Shown in pieces: positions 38,647 to 49,433 of a stretch of DNA of 64,000 nucleotides. Location of the stretch: positions 29,344,913 through 29,408,912 of the forward strand of contig NC_046677.1 in assembly GCF_003369915.1 (NCBI RefSeq). Direction: 5' to 3'. Under the pieces are notes generated by a model. The model was not told the origin of the DNA, searched no databases, and worked only from the letters and a program-made list of their open reading frames with translations. The DNA comes from Drosophila miranda (taxonomy: Eukaryota > Arthropoda > Insecta > Diptera > Drosophilidae). The position numbers and the translations under genes were made by a program. Every line of letters starts with the position of its first letter. Position 1 is the stretch's first letter.

Positions 38647-39527
38647 CTATTTTTAATTGCCTAAATGAAATACTAGAGTATTAACTAGGCCTAAATTTAA
38701 TAGCAATTGAAACACATTAATTTAATTATCAATTTTTGTCAAATGCTAGCTGAAATATATATTTGCCTACCAATCAAGTTTATTTAAATGTTCCAAGATT
38801 ATAAATATTATAGCCAAAGAGACTTCCTCCTTCCAACTGAAAAACCAACTTAAAAAATACACAGGTGATGTTGACCCACTCATGAATCATTTTGAAATTC
38901 ACGAAATGCGAAGGGGAGTGTGCTGACAAAAAGCACGACGCCACACGACCCCACCGTAATTCAGCGTCGATGCAATCGAATGAAAGCCAAACGAAATCTG
39001 TGCCGTGCCACAGACAGAGGCATGACGACCGAATGTTCAAGATATTCAAGCATGACGACATCAACTTTCGGCGCCAGTTCGTACCCGAGCCCCAGCCGAA
39101 CCCTCGCGACAGCCGACAGGAAAGACTCCAGTACAGTCCATGAGAACAAGATCCCAAAATCCGAGAGCCGCCACCACTGGGCCAAAGCAGAAGCAAACAC
39201 CATTCAAACGCGCAGTATACATACATATGTATGTACATATATCTATAGCGAGAAATGCCTGTTCTGTTCTCCAAACGAAACTCAAAATATTCGGGGGACG
39301 ACGCACAAAACCTAAGAGCATTCCAGCTTGCCGCCTCAGTTGGAGAGCAACTGTTTCAGGGAACGCACGTGCCCGCGAGTATAGCTTTGCTTCGAATTCG
39401 ATTTGGTTGGGCTTGGTGTCGCCGCGTATAACCAACTAAAAACCTGACAACTATTCGGATCTATTTCCATTTGTTTGCATAAACAAATCACACAGTTTTC
39501 GGGTCGCCAGCTGCTGCAACACACAAA

Positions 39528-42500
39528 ATGACGGAGGAAGTTCCTGCCAAAGGCAGCATATTGGGCAGTAAGTGTCATACGGGCTTGTGGGTGTGTATAT
39601 GATTGGGGGATGATGCCTGGGCCTGGGGTTCCATCTGGTGCTTGTGTGTGCATCTGCCATATGCAGCTATTTTGGCCAAATGCAAGTGCAAGTGCAACAA
39701 GTGTGTGCGGATGACGAAAATTGTTGCCAGTTGTGCGAAATGCAAGGCCAAGAACAAACTTTGACCTCAAAGCCGGCCGAAAGGTCGTTCGAGTGTGCGT
39801 GAGTCCCATGGATAACTTCCTGGGTATACATATGCGTGTGTGTGTGTGTGTGCTTGTGATATCCTTCAGGTTCAGGTCGGAGCGGCTTTTTTTAGATGCC
39901 CCCCCCTTAGCCCTGGTCACAGCATATTTGATTTGTTTTTGGCGTTTTTATGCCCAGGCTCGGTCTCGTCTTCTTTTGCGGACTACCTACTGCTGTCCGG
40001 GCAAGGTCACATGGAAGTCAAAGATACATATAAACAATACTTGCAGATAGAATATATATCTTTATTCTTAAATATACACTTCTGTTGGTATTTTCCGAAC
40101 ACCAAACTCTGAAGACAAACTGTCGCCACATTTATGATTTTTTCGACGTAGTCGGTACAGAAATACATACATCATTTGTGTATGTATGTATATATAGCCT
40201 ATCCCAACAATATGCTTGAGGCAAACATTCATCAAAGTTAGCCAAGCGTTTGAATATGCAAATAATAATGTTTACTCGAAACAAACAATGCAGAATAGTA
40301 CGCCTATTTTTCGGCCTTTCCAGCGGGACTTAACGATAAACGAATCTAATCGAATTTTATAACAATAAAAAATACAGCAAAATTATAAGAGTTCTTATCA
40401 CAGAAATGGTAAATTTGTGAATTCGTTTATGTGCACCCGTTTCGCTCATAAATATTTTGAAATTGTTCACATGTTCTTAGATAATCTTGTGAGTTTTCGC
40501 AGCTATTTAAGAAATTATCACATATTTTGAAAGATGGTCTAGCCATCTGTGCCTTACTCTAACCCTAAACGCTTGAACTTATCCACACCAGACCGCACCC
40601 AACACAACCAGACGAGCAAGTAAATACTTATAGCAATACGAGGGAATCTATGAACAATCAATTGATATTTTATGTCGTTCAACCAAGTGCAAACAAATAT
40701 TAAGCAGCGAAGAAATGAATGCACAACGAAGTTGAAATGCTCTTCTAATAAAAGTTCGAGTCAAAAGCAAAATAAAGATAAGTTAAGGAACAAACGTGAG
40801 GGTATTTCCCAGACATTACACAACTTATGGCCCCAATACCAATACAACGAATAACAATTAGCACACATAAATATGTATGTAATCGCAAGACAAATTTCTG
40901 ACAGCCATGAAAGTGAAATTGAAAATAAAGACCATAAATTTATACAGTTTGTTATCTGTGGGAGCGTACGCATATACTTAATTGCCAGACCATCAAGGTG
41001 TATCGATGCGCGTGGCGGCCCCCTACACGCTGTATACTGACCTGCCCCTACCCAACTGTCACTAATCAGGGGCTGGCTATTAGAAGAACTCGTGTTTGGC
41101 TGGTATTACCATTACCATTACCGTTACCTGGGCACCAGGTGATTGGTTCCACTGCCATGTGTCATATCTATATCTGTGCCGTGAACGCTACTCCGGATTT
41201 TTAAGGAATGCTTTGATAGCAGTACTTTACTTCTATATAGTGTGCCCCCAAAGAGAGCTATGTAATAGCTAGTTTTAATATCCATAAAGTTTGAATGCAA
41301 CTTGTATCCATGAACCTAAGAACTGAATTTACTTAATTGGTTTTAAGTCTGGTAGTGCTGAAAGGAACTAGTCGAACATCGGTTAATCAATATCGATGCA
41401 TTAACCAAGTGGCTTGTGGCACTAATCAGATGCCAATAAAGAGTTGCTTATTAAAGAAATTTAAACATTTAAAACATTTTCAAAGTTAAAGTAACGCTAA
41501 AAATTATGGAAAACATTAGGTTGGGATCGCTATAACTTCAGATATATCCCTTCTATATACATATACCCTTAACATACTATTATTACATTTTCTCTTTTGC
41601 AGAGCTTGTGCCCGCCCGCTATGTGCTGGCGCTGCTTGGATCCATTGGCATGGCCATCGTCTATGGCCTGAAGGTGAATCTCAGTGTGGCTATGGTTGCC
41701 ATGGTGAACCACACGGCCATCAAGGAACTTAACGATATAGGACATGGCAGCGCTTCCGGATCCGTAACCCTCTTTAATGGGACAAGGGAGGCCGAGAGTT
41801 TAGTGGAGACTTGCTCGCCGCCGGGTGGCGCTACCAATGTCACGGCCAAGGTGGAGGACGGACCATTTACATGGAGTGAACCCCTGCAGGGCACCCTGCT
41901 GAGCTGCTACTTCTGGGGCTATCTCGTGTCGCAGATTCCGCTGGCCCATGTGGCCGAGAACTTCTCGGCCAAGTGGGTGATGCTGTTCTCGGTGGCCATC
42001 AATGTGGTGTGCACCCTGCTGACGCCAGTCTTCACCGAAATGCATTACGGTGGCCTGATCCTGATGCGTGTGCTCGAGGGTATTGGTGGAGGAGCCTCCT
42101 TCCCGGCCATGCACGTGATGATTGCTTCGTGGGCACCGCCAACCGAGCGCATGGTCATGTCTACGATCATCTATGTGGGTACTTCTGCGGGAACAGCCTT
42201 GTCCATCCTTCTCGCCGGCGTCCTGTCCGCCCAGTGGGGCTGGGAATCAGTGTTCTATGTAATGGGTGCTCTCAGTTGCATCTGGATGCTACTGTGGACT
42301 GTCCTGGTTCAGGACAATCCCAATAAGCAGCGCTTCATCAGCGCCGAGGAGCGTCAGATGATCACCAGCTCGCTGGGCACTGAGCAGAAGGTCGAACACC
42401 ATCCAGCAGTGCCATGGGGCAAGGTCTTCAAGTCGATTCCGTTCTGGGCCATCCTCATTGCGCATACCTGCAACAACTTTGGCTGGTACATGTTCCTCAT

Positions 42501-43231
42501 CGAAATCCCATTCTACATGAAGCAGGTGCTCAAGTTCAATGTGGCGAGCAATGCGGCGCTCAGCGCCCTCCCCTACTTCCCCATGATCATCTTCAGTATC
42601 GTCCTCGGCAAGGTTTTGGACACTCTCCAGTCGAAGGGTGAGTTTGATCTACGATTCCATTCCGTTCTCATTCTGATCCTCTTCTGGTCTGATTAATTTC
42701 CAGGTAAGATTAGCACCACCATTGCCCGAAAGACGGCCACCTCCATTTGCACGATCATTCCGGGTATTTGTCTCCTGATCCTCTGCTATATCGGCTGCCA
42801 TCACTACGAAGCCGTCACCGTCATGTCTGTGGGCATTGTGGCCATGGGCGCCATGTTCTCCGGATTCCTCTCCAATCACATCGATATTGCCCCTAACTTT
42901 GCTGGCACTTTGGTGGCTTTGACCAACACGGCGGCGACTTTGCCGGGTATTATAGTGCCCCTCTTCGTGGGCTTCGTCACCCATGGCAATGTAAGTGGAA
43001 GAAATTGCATATTACTGGATCATTTGCTTACCTTTTCCTATTTTACAGCAAAACATTTCAGCCTGGCGCATCATCTTTGGTGTGACAATTGTCCTGTTCA
43101 CCCTGGAATTTCTGGTCTTTGTTATATTCGGCTCTGGAAGTGAACAGCCGTGGAACAAGTCTGGATCCCCCAAGGATCCAGAGGCCAAGGATGAGAAGAC
43201 CCCATTGAAGGACATACCTGCGAAGCCCTAA
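39528..43231 (+). CDS. MFS3: SLC17-type MFS transporter
   Basis: Four exons (39528-39567, 41603-42637, 42704-42990, 43049-43231) join in phase into 514 residues. The first exon is only 40 bases (MTEEVPAKGSILG), separated by a 2.0-kb intron. The body has about 12 hydrophobic segments. Features typical of the sialin/inorganic-phosphate family include YGLKVNLSVAMVAMVNHT in TM1, an extracellular loop with NHT, NGT and NVT glycosylation sites, LMRVLEGIGGGASFPAMH, and the NNFGWYMFLIEIPFYMKQVL stretch after the central loop. The tail is Lys/Asp/Pro-rich and cytoplasmic. The family moves organic anions or phosphate with Na+ or H+. The substrate here cannot be told. The symbol follows position near Iris and remembered numbering (CG4726), so family is more certain than orthology. 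Confidence 0.85.
39568..41602 (+). other. MFS3: first intron of MFS3
   Basis: The 2.0-kb intron has donor GTAAGT and acceptor CTCTTTTGCAG. It is AT-rich with a short GT repeat at 39837-39852. No supported coding exon or RNA gene. The frames at 39721-40112 are chance. Confidence 0.75.
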
Positions 43232-43480
43232 GTCCACAAGGCCATACGAGCGTAATCTCTCGACGATAGGATCGATTTCAACCTACTCAGATGACTTTTG
43301 AACAGAGCAAGCACCGAATGGTCACGTCACCCTGCCTGGACTGTATATACCAATTACAAATTACCAATTATAGCTTTTAGTTTGCTGTATCCCTAAGTAT
43401 CTGTACCTCCATGCCTCAAACATGGAAACACTTCAGCCCGCCTATTGTACTTAACACTCATGATTCAAAAGTTATCTACA

Positions 43481-43512
43481 AATAAAGCGATGTCGTAGTG
43501 AAAGCGAATAAA
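43481..43512 (+). terminator. MFS3: MFS3 poly(A) signals
   Basis: Two AATAAA hexamers, at 43481-43486 and about 43507-43512, lie some 250-280 bases after the stop codon. Confidence 0.6.
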
Positions 43513-44630
43513 TACTGTTCTTTGCGCTGGTCTAATTGGCTAAAAAAAACTACCCATAAACGTTAGTGTTTTTAATGTTCGAGTATATTGCTATTTTAGA
43601 TCCGTTTTTGTGCAACGCCATATACTAGGATTTATTTGCTTCGAACCGGACTTCGATCTTATGGGAACATGTGGCAGATTCATCATTATATTTGATCCTC
43701 TTACCTCTTACCACGCGATCTCCTCCTCTTACCCCGACAGGTAAAGTTATTCATTTACTTTATTCAACTCTTCCTTTAATTTTCATTCAGCAATACCTTT
43801 TGCGTGCCCGCGGACACCGATATGCCGGTATGTCTTCATATGAGCGAGTGTGAGCTCGATGCCAGCTGTTCTTTCCAGGCGCTTGACCGGCTGACGTCGC
43901 AACCTCCCCGTCGGCTGCTGCGCATGGGGCCACGATGCCATGCGTTCCTAGGGACATAATTCCTGTCGCGCGGTGCTGTGGACTTTGGCTGGGCGACCTT
44001 TGGGTCCGGCCACAGCCATGGCCCTCTTCCTTGCATCCCCGCTGTTTTCTGGGCCTTTCCAGTCCGCTCACCGTCGGTACCTCCTCCGCGGGTGATTCCG
44101 CCGTAGCTCCTCGTCCTCTCGGCTGGTCCATGGGATGTCCTCCTGGCTGGACAGTGGCAGCCACTGCCTGTCCTGCTGCGGGCGTCAAGTCCCGTCCGCT
44201 GCAGCAGAGGTCAATGATCGACGGCGGAATTGTTGGATCACGCCCACGAGAAATAATGTCAGCTGCCCCTCAATCATAAGACGCCGAATGGTGAGGCAAG
44301 ACGAGGCGTATTCGAGACAGACCGAGTCCTGTCCCAGCCAGACAGAATCGTATCCCAGCAGCACAGAAGCGCAGCCCTAGCAAGATTGGAACCTAACAAG
44401 CCATCGTTATCCTTCGACCTGACCAGCGACAAGAAGGACTTTGACTATAGACTCTAGATACATAGATATCGCTACAAATGTTTTCCACTTGTTTATTTAT
44501 TTATACATAGCTAAGATATAATGAAAAAAAATGTTGAAAAATCATCCATGCTGTATGCTGTATCGGGGAAACTATACCGATCAGAAAAGCGGAGAAAATG
44601 ACATATTTTTTATTAGGGAAAATATCCTTG

Positions 44631-45011
44631 ATCCTTGATAAAGACTCCATCGAATTGGGGACTTTTTTTAATCACAGGAAGCCGTCGCACGTCCAGATCG
44701 GGCCAAAAGTAGCCGAGAAAACTAAGTATGAATAGTTGGGGTAGTTGGAGTCCTTACCGGAGGCTCAAGGACATTTTTCTGCTGACGGGGGGCCATAGCA
44801 CGTCCCGATCGTGCCACAAAAAAGAGAGAAAACAAGATTTATATGTCTGTCCTTTATACTTGCTCCTTGATAAGGACTCCATCAAATCAGGAACATTTTT
44901 CTGATCACAGGAAGCCGTCGCACGTCCCGATCGTGCTACAAGTAGCCGAGAAAACTAGGTATGTAGTTGTGTAGTGTAGTTGTGGTTTTTGCGGGGGGCC
45001 ATGACACGCAC
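44631..45011 (+). repeat. two-unit tandem repeat with palindromic GCACG...CGTGC core
   Basis: A composite unit of about 220-230 bases occurs twice. Parts A (44631-44730) and C (44861-44960) share TCCTTGATAA-GACTCCATC, TCACAGGAAGCCGTCGCACG and AGTAGCCGAGAAAACTA. Parts B (44761-44840) and D (44991-45011) share CGGGGGGCCAT-CACG. The core GCACGTCCCGATCGTGC is an imperfect hairpin and recurs in A, B and C. Not coding. Confidence 0.7.
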
Positions 45012-45240
45012 GTATATATGTAGTATTCCCCCCCCCCCCCCACCCCATTAAGCGCATACAGGCATCAGCGTTTGCAGCAATTCGTTTTTCTCGAGGCTGG
45101 CAACGCCCCAGACGTGTAACAGCTGATGGGGGCACGACGTCAGCACGCGAGGGAGCAATGCAATTTGGTAGATTTGAACTAAACTATAAGACTAATCTTA
45201 GTTCGGTGTTTCAGTCGGTGCCCCTAGGTCGGAGAGCTCT

Positions 45241-46417
45241 TCAATGAGAGCGCCCCCAATCGTTTAAAACGTTCCGGCAGTGGATGACCGCGCACTCGTT
45301 GCTGCAGTACTCATCCTCCCAGTCCGGCTTGTTGCACTGCTCCCGCGTGTACTTTGGCGCCTGGGCCGCCTCGGTGAGCAACTAAATTTGCTCGGGAGGT
45401 TCTACGGTGGCTGTGGCCAACGGTGTCGTTTGTTCGTCGCTCATTCCAGTTTTTGGCGAGATCAGATCAATCGTTTGAATCGCCGGCACAGAAGCGACAG
45501 CATCTGGCATGCTGCTGCCAACCTCCGGAGTGATTTCTGTTTCCGACAACTGCTGGCGATAGTCGCGCATGTTGCGCACAAAGTCGCGCTTCTCCTGCTC
45601 GTGCCGCTGGGTATACACGTTCTTCTGCGTCTCTTCCAGAGATTCCCACATGGTGTGGACGATGACGGATATCTGTTCGAGGGAGCATGCCGGATTCTGC
45701 TGTTTGATGGCCGTCACAGAATCGCGGAAAAACAGGACAAACGGTGCCCGAGGCTTTGACGGAGCTTGTGCCAGCGCTTGCAGCTGCTGCTGCTGCTGCG
45801 ACTGCTGTGGAGCTGGCGACAGCTGTGGCAGCATCTGATGTTGATTCTCGTGCTCGAGCTGCTTCATCATACTGTGCCCGCCGCCGCCGCCATACGTGTC
45901 GCCATTCTCCTCGTCGTCGTCATTGAACGTGGAATGATCCAGGCTGAGCTGTCTCTGCGACAGCAACGAAAACAAAAGCATTGGCGTTGGGTTAATCATT
46001 TTATTAATGCTCAACCCCCAAGACGGCTCTCTCTCTAGGAACTTCTTCATCTGGGGAGCAGAGAGACCCAATTTATAATCCAATCACAGACTGAACAACT
46101 AAACTAATGTACGATTCGCTCGCCCGCCGCCGCCGCCAAGCCCAGCTACCTGTGCTTGTGCACCCACAGCGGGGAGAAGCGGAGTATGTGGTAACGACAT
46201 CGATGCTCATCAATTAGTGGAAGTACTCAGCTGTAAACTTCTGTCTGTAAGGCCTGTGTGCAGCTATTAGTTCGTTCTGGGACCTGGGTGCTCGCTGTCT
46301 ACTATTCTCTATTCCCGTGTTGCCTGTTCCAGCACCACTTACAGCATGGTTGGGGGGCTCCGTTGGCATGGCATCATCTCCGAACGAGGGCGCGTGGAAT
46401 TGGTTCAATTGATTCAT
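45241..46417 (-). CDS. TOX-family HMG-box protein with an in-frame TAG
   Basis: Exon 1 (46417-46343) encodes MNQLNQFHAPSFGDDAMPTE, resembling the FHTPSxGDEEF motif of TOX proteins. It splices in phase 0 to 46050 or to 45954. Both acceptors are good and in frame; the second omits 32 residues. One HMG box follows (SKPRAPFVLFFRDSVTAIK to FVRNMRDYRQQL), preceded by a Gln-rich stretch. The frame hits TAG at 45384-45382 after PPEQI, then stays open in the same frame for 46 codons to TGA at 45241-45243. Those codons encode the conserved TOX Cys tail (DWEDEYCSNECAVIHCRNV). So the stop cuts off a conserved domain. Possible causes are readthrough, a CAG-to-TAG change, or a sequence error. No good donor exists to splice it out. 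TOX proteins are nuclear DNA-bending regulators. The fly family member is CG12104, as I recall. Confidence 0.8.
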
Positions 46418-46489
46418 TGCAGCAGTTCCCCATCTTTTTATTTACAAATTTACAATAATTTTTGATTTTCTGATGGAGCGAGGCTTTTT

Positions 46490-46500
46490 CAGTGTGACCG
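46490..46500 (-). promoter_or_regulatory. Motif 1 core promoter element for the TOX gene
   Basis: On the minus strand the sequence is CGGTCACACTG, a perfect YGGTCACACTR (Motif 1, bound by M1BP), 73 bases upstream of the TOX ATG. Downstream of it on the plus strand are GTATATTT-type (Motif 6) elements. It is also the left end of the inverted-repeat element. Confidence 0.7.
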
Positions 46501-47216
46501 CGGATTTAACGATAAAATATACGGCCTGACACTCAGAAATATACCGAAAAAACGTCACAGTTTAAAATATACCGTAAATATACTAACGATACTTTTATAC
46601 GACATTATATATACGGCATTATAATATACGGTCTGACCCTCAGAAATATACCGGAACGTACCATCACATTTTAAAAATATACCGTTTATACACAGTAGAA
46701 AAAATGGAACCTATCTCCTCCCGTGGAAAATACTGCTGTTTGTACCCTTGCTGACAACATTTAAATCCTTGTCGCTCACATTCAAAAAAGTTAGATTTGG
46801 CGCGCACAACTCGTAACCAGTCCATAGTATCGATAACCGAACTTAAATCGGGTAAGGACCTCTTATACCCGATTGACAACAATGAGTCCCATTCCATGCA
46901 CACATACCCTGGGGGAAATGGATGTTGTAGAATCGTGAATATGTTGGTCATCCCAGGCAAAAACAATTTATTTTCAATATTATACGATATTTTAAAGCTT
47001 ATTGTCTTCTTGTAGGGACCAAGAATAGGTATCAAGATCGTGATATATATACAAAACACTCATTATATACATGAATATACATGTCTAAAAAATGTCAATT
47101 TGAGAAAAGGTCTTTATTAGTTACGTTTTATCTTCAAATCAATATCTATACTTTCATATAAAATTAACAAAATAGGGTAAACAAAGGCCTATACTACGGC
47201 TTACACGCAATATAGC

Positions 47217-47612
47217 GATCGTTTTTTTGTTGAACTTTTTCGTTTAAATCTTTTTTTACAATAAATACAATAAAATCAAGGATTAAAAACTATCCAATCT
47301 TGTAGAAAATTTATTCATCAATGGGATAAAACTATGTGGGCATTACTGAGAGATTTAGTTAGTCAGCATTATTCAATGGAAAATCAAAATTGAGCAATTT
47401 CCTTTTTCGTTTGTTTTGATTGACCTATTTCGCTACTTGTTTTTTGTTTGACTTATTTCGCTAAAACCTCTTTTTACGCAAAATGCAATAAAAGCAAGTA
47501 TTAAGAATACGCCAGTTAAATAGAAAATAGATTCATTAATTGTATAAAATTATGATGGCATGGCTAAATGTTCTATCTAGTTAATAATATTCGACGGAAT
47601 ATCAAAAACGAG
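47217..47612. repeat. direct repeat inside the inverted-repeat element
   Basis: Two diverged copies, about 47217-47400 and 47430-47612, share TAGAAAAT, TTCATTAAT/TTCATCAAT, TATAAAATTATG-type and GGAATATCAAAA/GGAAAATCAAAA blocks in the same order, offset by about 219 bases. AT-rich and non-coding. Confidence 0.6.
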
Positions 47613-47714
47613 GAATATGTAAAATATAACTTGAATTCGTCAGTATATTTACGGTATATTTTGAAAATTAGGCAGTATGTTTCGGTATATTTCTGAGGGT
47701 CGGACGGTATATTT

Positions 47715-47739
47715 TATCGATAAATCCGCGGTCACACTG
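47715..47739 (+). promoter_or_regulatory. Nsun4: DRE plus Motif 1 promoter of Nsun4
   Basis: A perfect DRE palindrome TATCGATA (47715-47722) is followed by Motif 1 CGGTCACACTG (47729-47739), 37 bases before the Nsun4 ATG. GTATATTT repeats (Motif 6-like) lie just upstream. This is the housekeeping-type promoter class of Drosophila. All of it is within the right end of the inverted-repeat element. Confidence 0.75.
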
Positions 47740-47775
47740 GCAGGTATATCATCGTTTTGATTTGATTGATAAAAA

Positions 47776-49290
47776 ATGTTGATCCTACGCAACATTTGCT
47801 GGCTGCAGAGACGTTGGAAAAGTGGCGGGAAGAAGCGATGGAATGTCCTGCAGAACAAGAAAAACAACTGCGACCGGGCCTTAGAAAGCTTCGATGACTT
47901 CTACGGCTCTGTGTACGGCGGACGGTGGAAGAACATGCGAGCCGCGTTGCTCACGAGGCACAAGTACATAGCTATGGTGAACAATTTCGGGGACACGGAA
48001 CAGACCTGCAGCATGCTGGAAACGGATGGGGCGATCAACATGAAGTCCCTGATCAATTTGGCTCAGGAACGTCTTCAGGGGATAGACCCGGCGCTGGAGG
48101 GCCAGGGCCAGAATCGTTACGAAATAGACGACAAACTTGATGCTTTGCTGAGAAAGCAACAGGAACGCGAGGTGGCGTCGATTTATCCCAGCGCTGGAGA
48201 GGGTGGCGCGGCTGTTCAGATGCCACAACAACTGAAGTACGACAATATCGTGGAAAAGGAGGAGTCACAAACAGAGTCACCGGACTTTAAGCAGAGCCTG
48301 ACAAAAGCGCTGGAGGAAGATGTTAAACTGGATGAGCACCGCCTAGTCGATCCTCAGTTCGGCACTGGCGGCCTGTACGAGTATATGCCTGCGCACAGCA
48401 TCAAGGGAATGGAGGACTGGGTGGCAGAGTCGGAGCACTACAAATACTATCAGACCAGTGCAGACTTTCCCCTCAGGATAGAGCCGGAAACTTCGTTTCA
48501 CTTTCCCGAACACTTGGCCCTTTACACCTACGAGATGGGAAACTGCTCGGACTTCAAGGCCCCGAAGAAATGCCTCACGGGCGTCTCCTCTCATTTCCTG
48601 ATGGATGGCGCCTCCACCCTGCCCCCACTCTTCCTGCAGGTGCAGCCCGGCGAAAAGGTGTTAGATGCCTGTGCCTCGCCGGGTGGCAAGTCCCTGTTGC
48701 TGCTGCAGACACTGCATCTGGACCAACTGGTGTGCAACGATATCCAGGAGTCGCGACTGAACAGACTGCGCCGACTCATGCAGGAGTTCCTGTTTGACTA
48801 CAAGCAGCGGTCGGCAGCAAGGCATCTGATCTTCAGCCAGAGTGATGCACGCAATCTAGACGAGTACGAGCAGTACGACAAAATACTGGTGGATGTGCCC
48901 TGCACCACCGATCGACATGTGGTCATGGAGCAGGACAACAACATCTTCAAGCCGTCGCGTATTAAGGAGCGACTGCGCATACCCGAGCTCCAGGCGGGCA
49001 TTTTGACAAACTGTTTGCGCCTGCTTCGACCCGGCGGCAGCCTCGTCTACTCCACCTGCTCGCTGTCTCCCATTCAAAACGATGGCGTGGTCCACATGGC
49101 CCTGCAGAAGGTCTTCGTCGAACATGGCATCACTGGCACCATCAAAGATCTGAGCCGACACACGGAGCTCTTTTCGGATGTTTTCAAGTTTGAGCATCCC
49201 AAGGGTCTCAAATATGGACAAATGGTGATACCCTATCTGCCAGCAAACTTTGGCCCAATGTATTTCAGTAAAATTACAAGAAATGTATGA
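47776..49290 (+). CDS. Nsun4: NSUN4, mitochondrial rRNA m5C methyltransferase
   Basis: A single-exon gene of 504 residues. The N-terminus is Arg/Trp/Lys-rich, fitting a mitochondrial targeting peptide. The methyltransferase core is in the C-terminal half: SAM-binding LDACASPGGKSLLLLQ (about 295-310), the aspartate in NDIQESRLNRL, motif IV LVDVPCTTDRH with its Pro-Cys, and motif VI YSTCSLSPIQND with the catalytic Cys. NSUN4 makes 5-methylcytosine in mitochondrial small-subunit rRNA and partners with MTERF4 during mitoribosome assembly. It is longer than human NSUN4 (384), because of an insertion near 130-190. Transcribed from a DRE/Motif 1 promoter. Ends 143 bases from the converging Tfb4 stop. 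The CG4749 identity is remembered. Confidence 0.93.
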   Translation: MLILRNICWLQRRWKSGGKKRWNVLQNKKNNCDRALESFDDFYGSVYGGRWKNMRAALLTRHKYIAMVNNFGDTEQTCSMLETDGAINMKSLINLAQERLQGIDPALEGQGQNRYEIDDKLDALLRKQQEREVASIYPSAGEGGAAVQMPQQLKYDNIVEKEESQTESPDFKQSLTKALEEDVKLDEHRLVDPQFGTGGLYEYMPAHSIKGMEDWVAESEHYKYYQTSADFPLRIEPETSFHFPEHLALYTYEMGNCSDFKAPKKCLTGVSSHFLMDGASTLPPLFLQVQPGEKVLDACASPGGKSLLLLQTLHLDQLVCNDIQESRLNRLRRLMQEFLFDYKQRSAARHLIFSQSDARNLDEYEQYDKILVDVPCTTDRHVVMEQDNNIFKPSRIKERLRIPELQAGILTNCLRLLRPGGSLVYSTCSLSPIQNDGVVHMALQKVFVEHGITGTIKDLSRHTELFSDVFKFEHPKGLKYGQMVIPYLPANFGPMYFSKITRNV

Positions 49291-49433
49291 AAATGTATGT
49301 TCCTGAATAGAAACTGAGGCGTAAATGGAACGAGTTTTCATCTTTGAATGCGATGGGATTTGAGTTATAGAATATGAAGGAGCATCGAATTCCTTTGCGA
49401 CCCAATCCTTATGTATATTTACCGTGGTGGCAG

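Larger units (their letters stand above)
33539..39527. other. 3' UTR of the neuropeptide-like gene and 4-kb intergenic region
   Basis: The first 1.3 kb is probably 3' UTR, ending at AATAAA 34841-34846. It includes a GTTAAC/GATAAC hexamer run at 34040-34067 and a (TA)n tract at 34632-34661. From 34.9 to 38.4 kb the sequence is AT-rich with no supported gene. A GC-rich island at 38,500-38,600 is listed separately. The last 600 bases (38.9-39.5 kb) become GC-richer and should contain the MFS3 promoter and 5' UTR. Confidence 0.5.
43232..45240. other. repeat-rich gap between MFS3 and the TOX-family gene
   Basis: Poly(A) signals for MFS3 lie at 43481-43486 and about 43507. A GC-rich block at about 43,800-44,400 has long open frames on both strands (minus 43787-44188, plus 43935-44279) with no recognised domain. 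It looks like a degenerate insertion, perhaps an old transposable element. It is followed by the tandem repeats listed at 44631-45011, a poly-C run at about 45029-45041, and the short 3' UTR of the minus-strand TOX gene. Confidence 0.45.
46490..47739. mobile_element. 1.25-kb inverted-repeat element carrying Motif 1/6 at both ends
   Basis: The first 57 bases (from CAGTGTGACCGCGGATTTA) and the reverse complement of the last 57 match at 52 of 57 positions by eye. The ends are 46490-46546 and 47683-47739. Internally, the left unit recurs as a direct copy near 46623-46690, and a repeat of about 219-base period lies at 47217-47612. No transposase frame and no clear target-site duplication are visible, so this is MITE-like or foldback-like, or built from repeated promoter units. 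It fills the space between the divergent TOX and Nsun4 genes. Related sequence is at 58.1-58.9 kb. Confidence 0.65.

Noticed and set aside
38892-39315. Overlapping plus and minus frames upstream of MFS3
   Set aside because: Frames are open on both strands in a GC-richer 5' region, with no domain and no splice support; probably UTR or promoter.
45955-46015. A 61-base intron inside the TOX second exon (GTTGAG to TCGCAG)
   Set aside because: Its length is not a multiple of three and it would break the frame. The 45954 acceptor works only if exon 1 splices directly to it.
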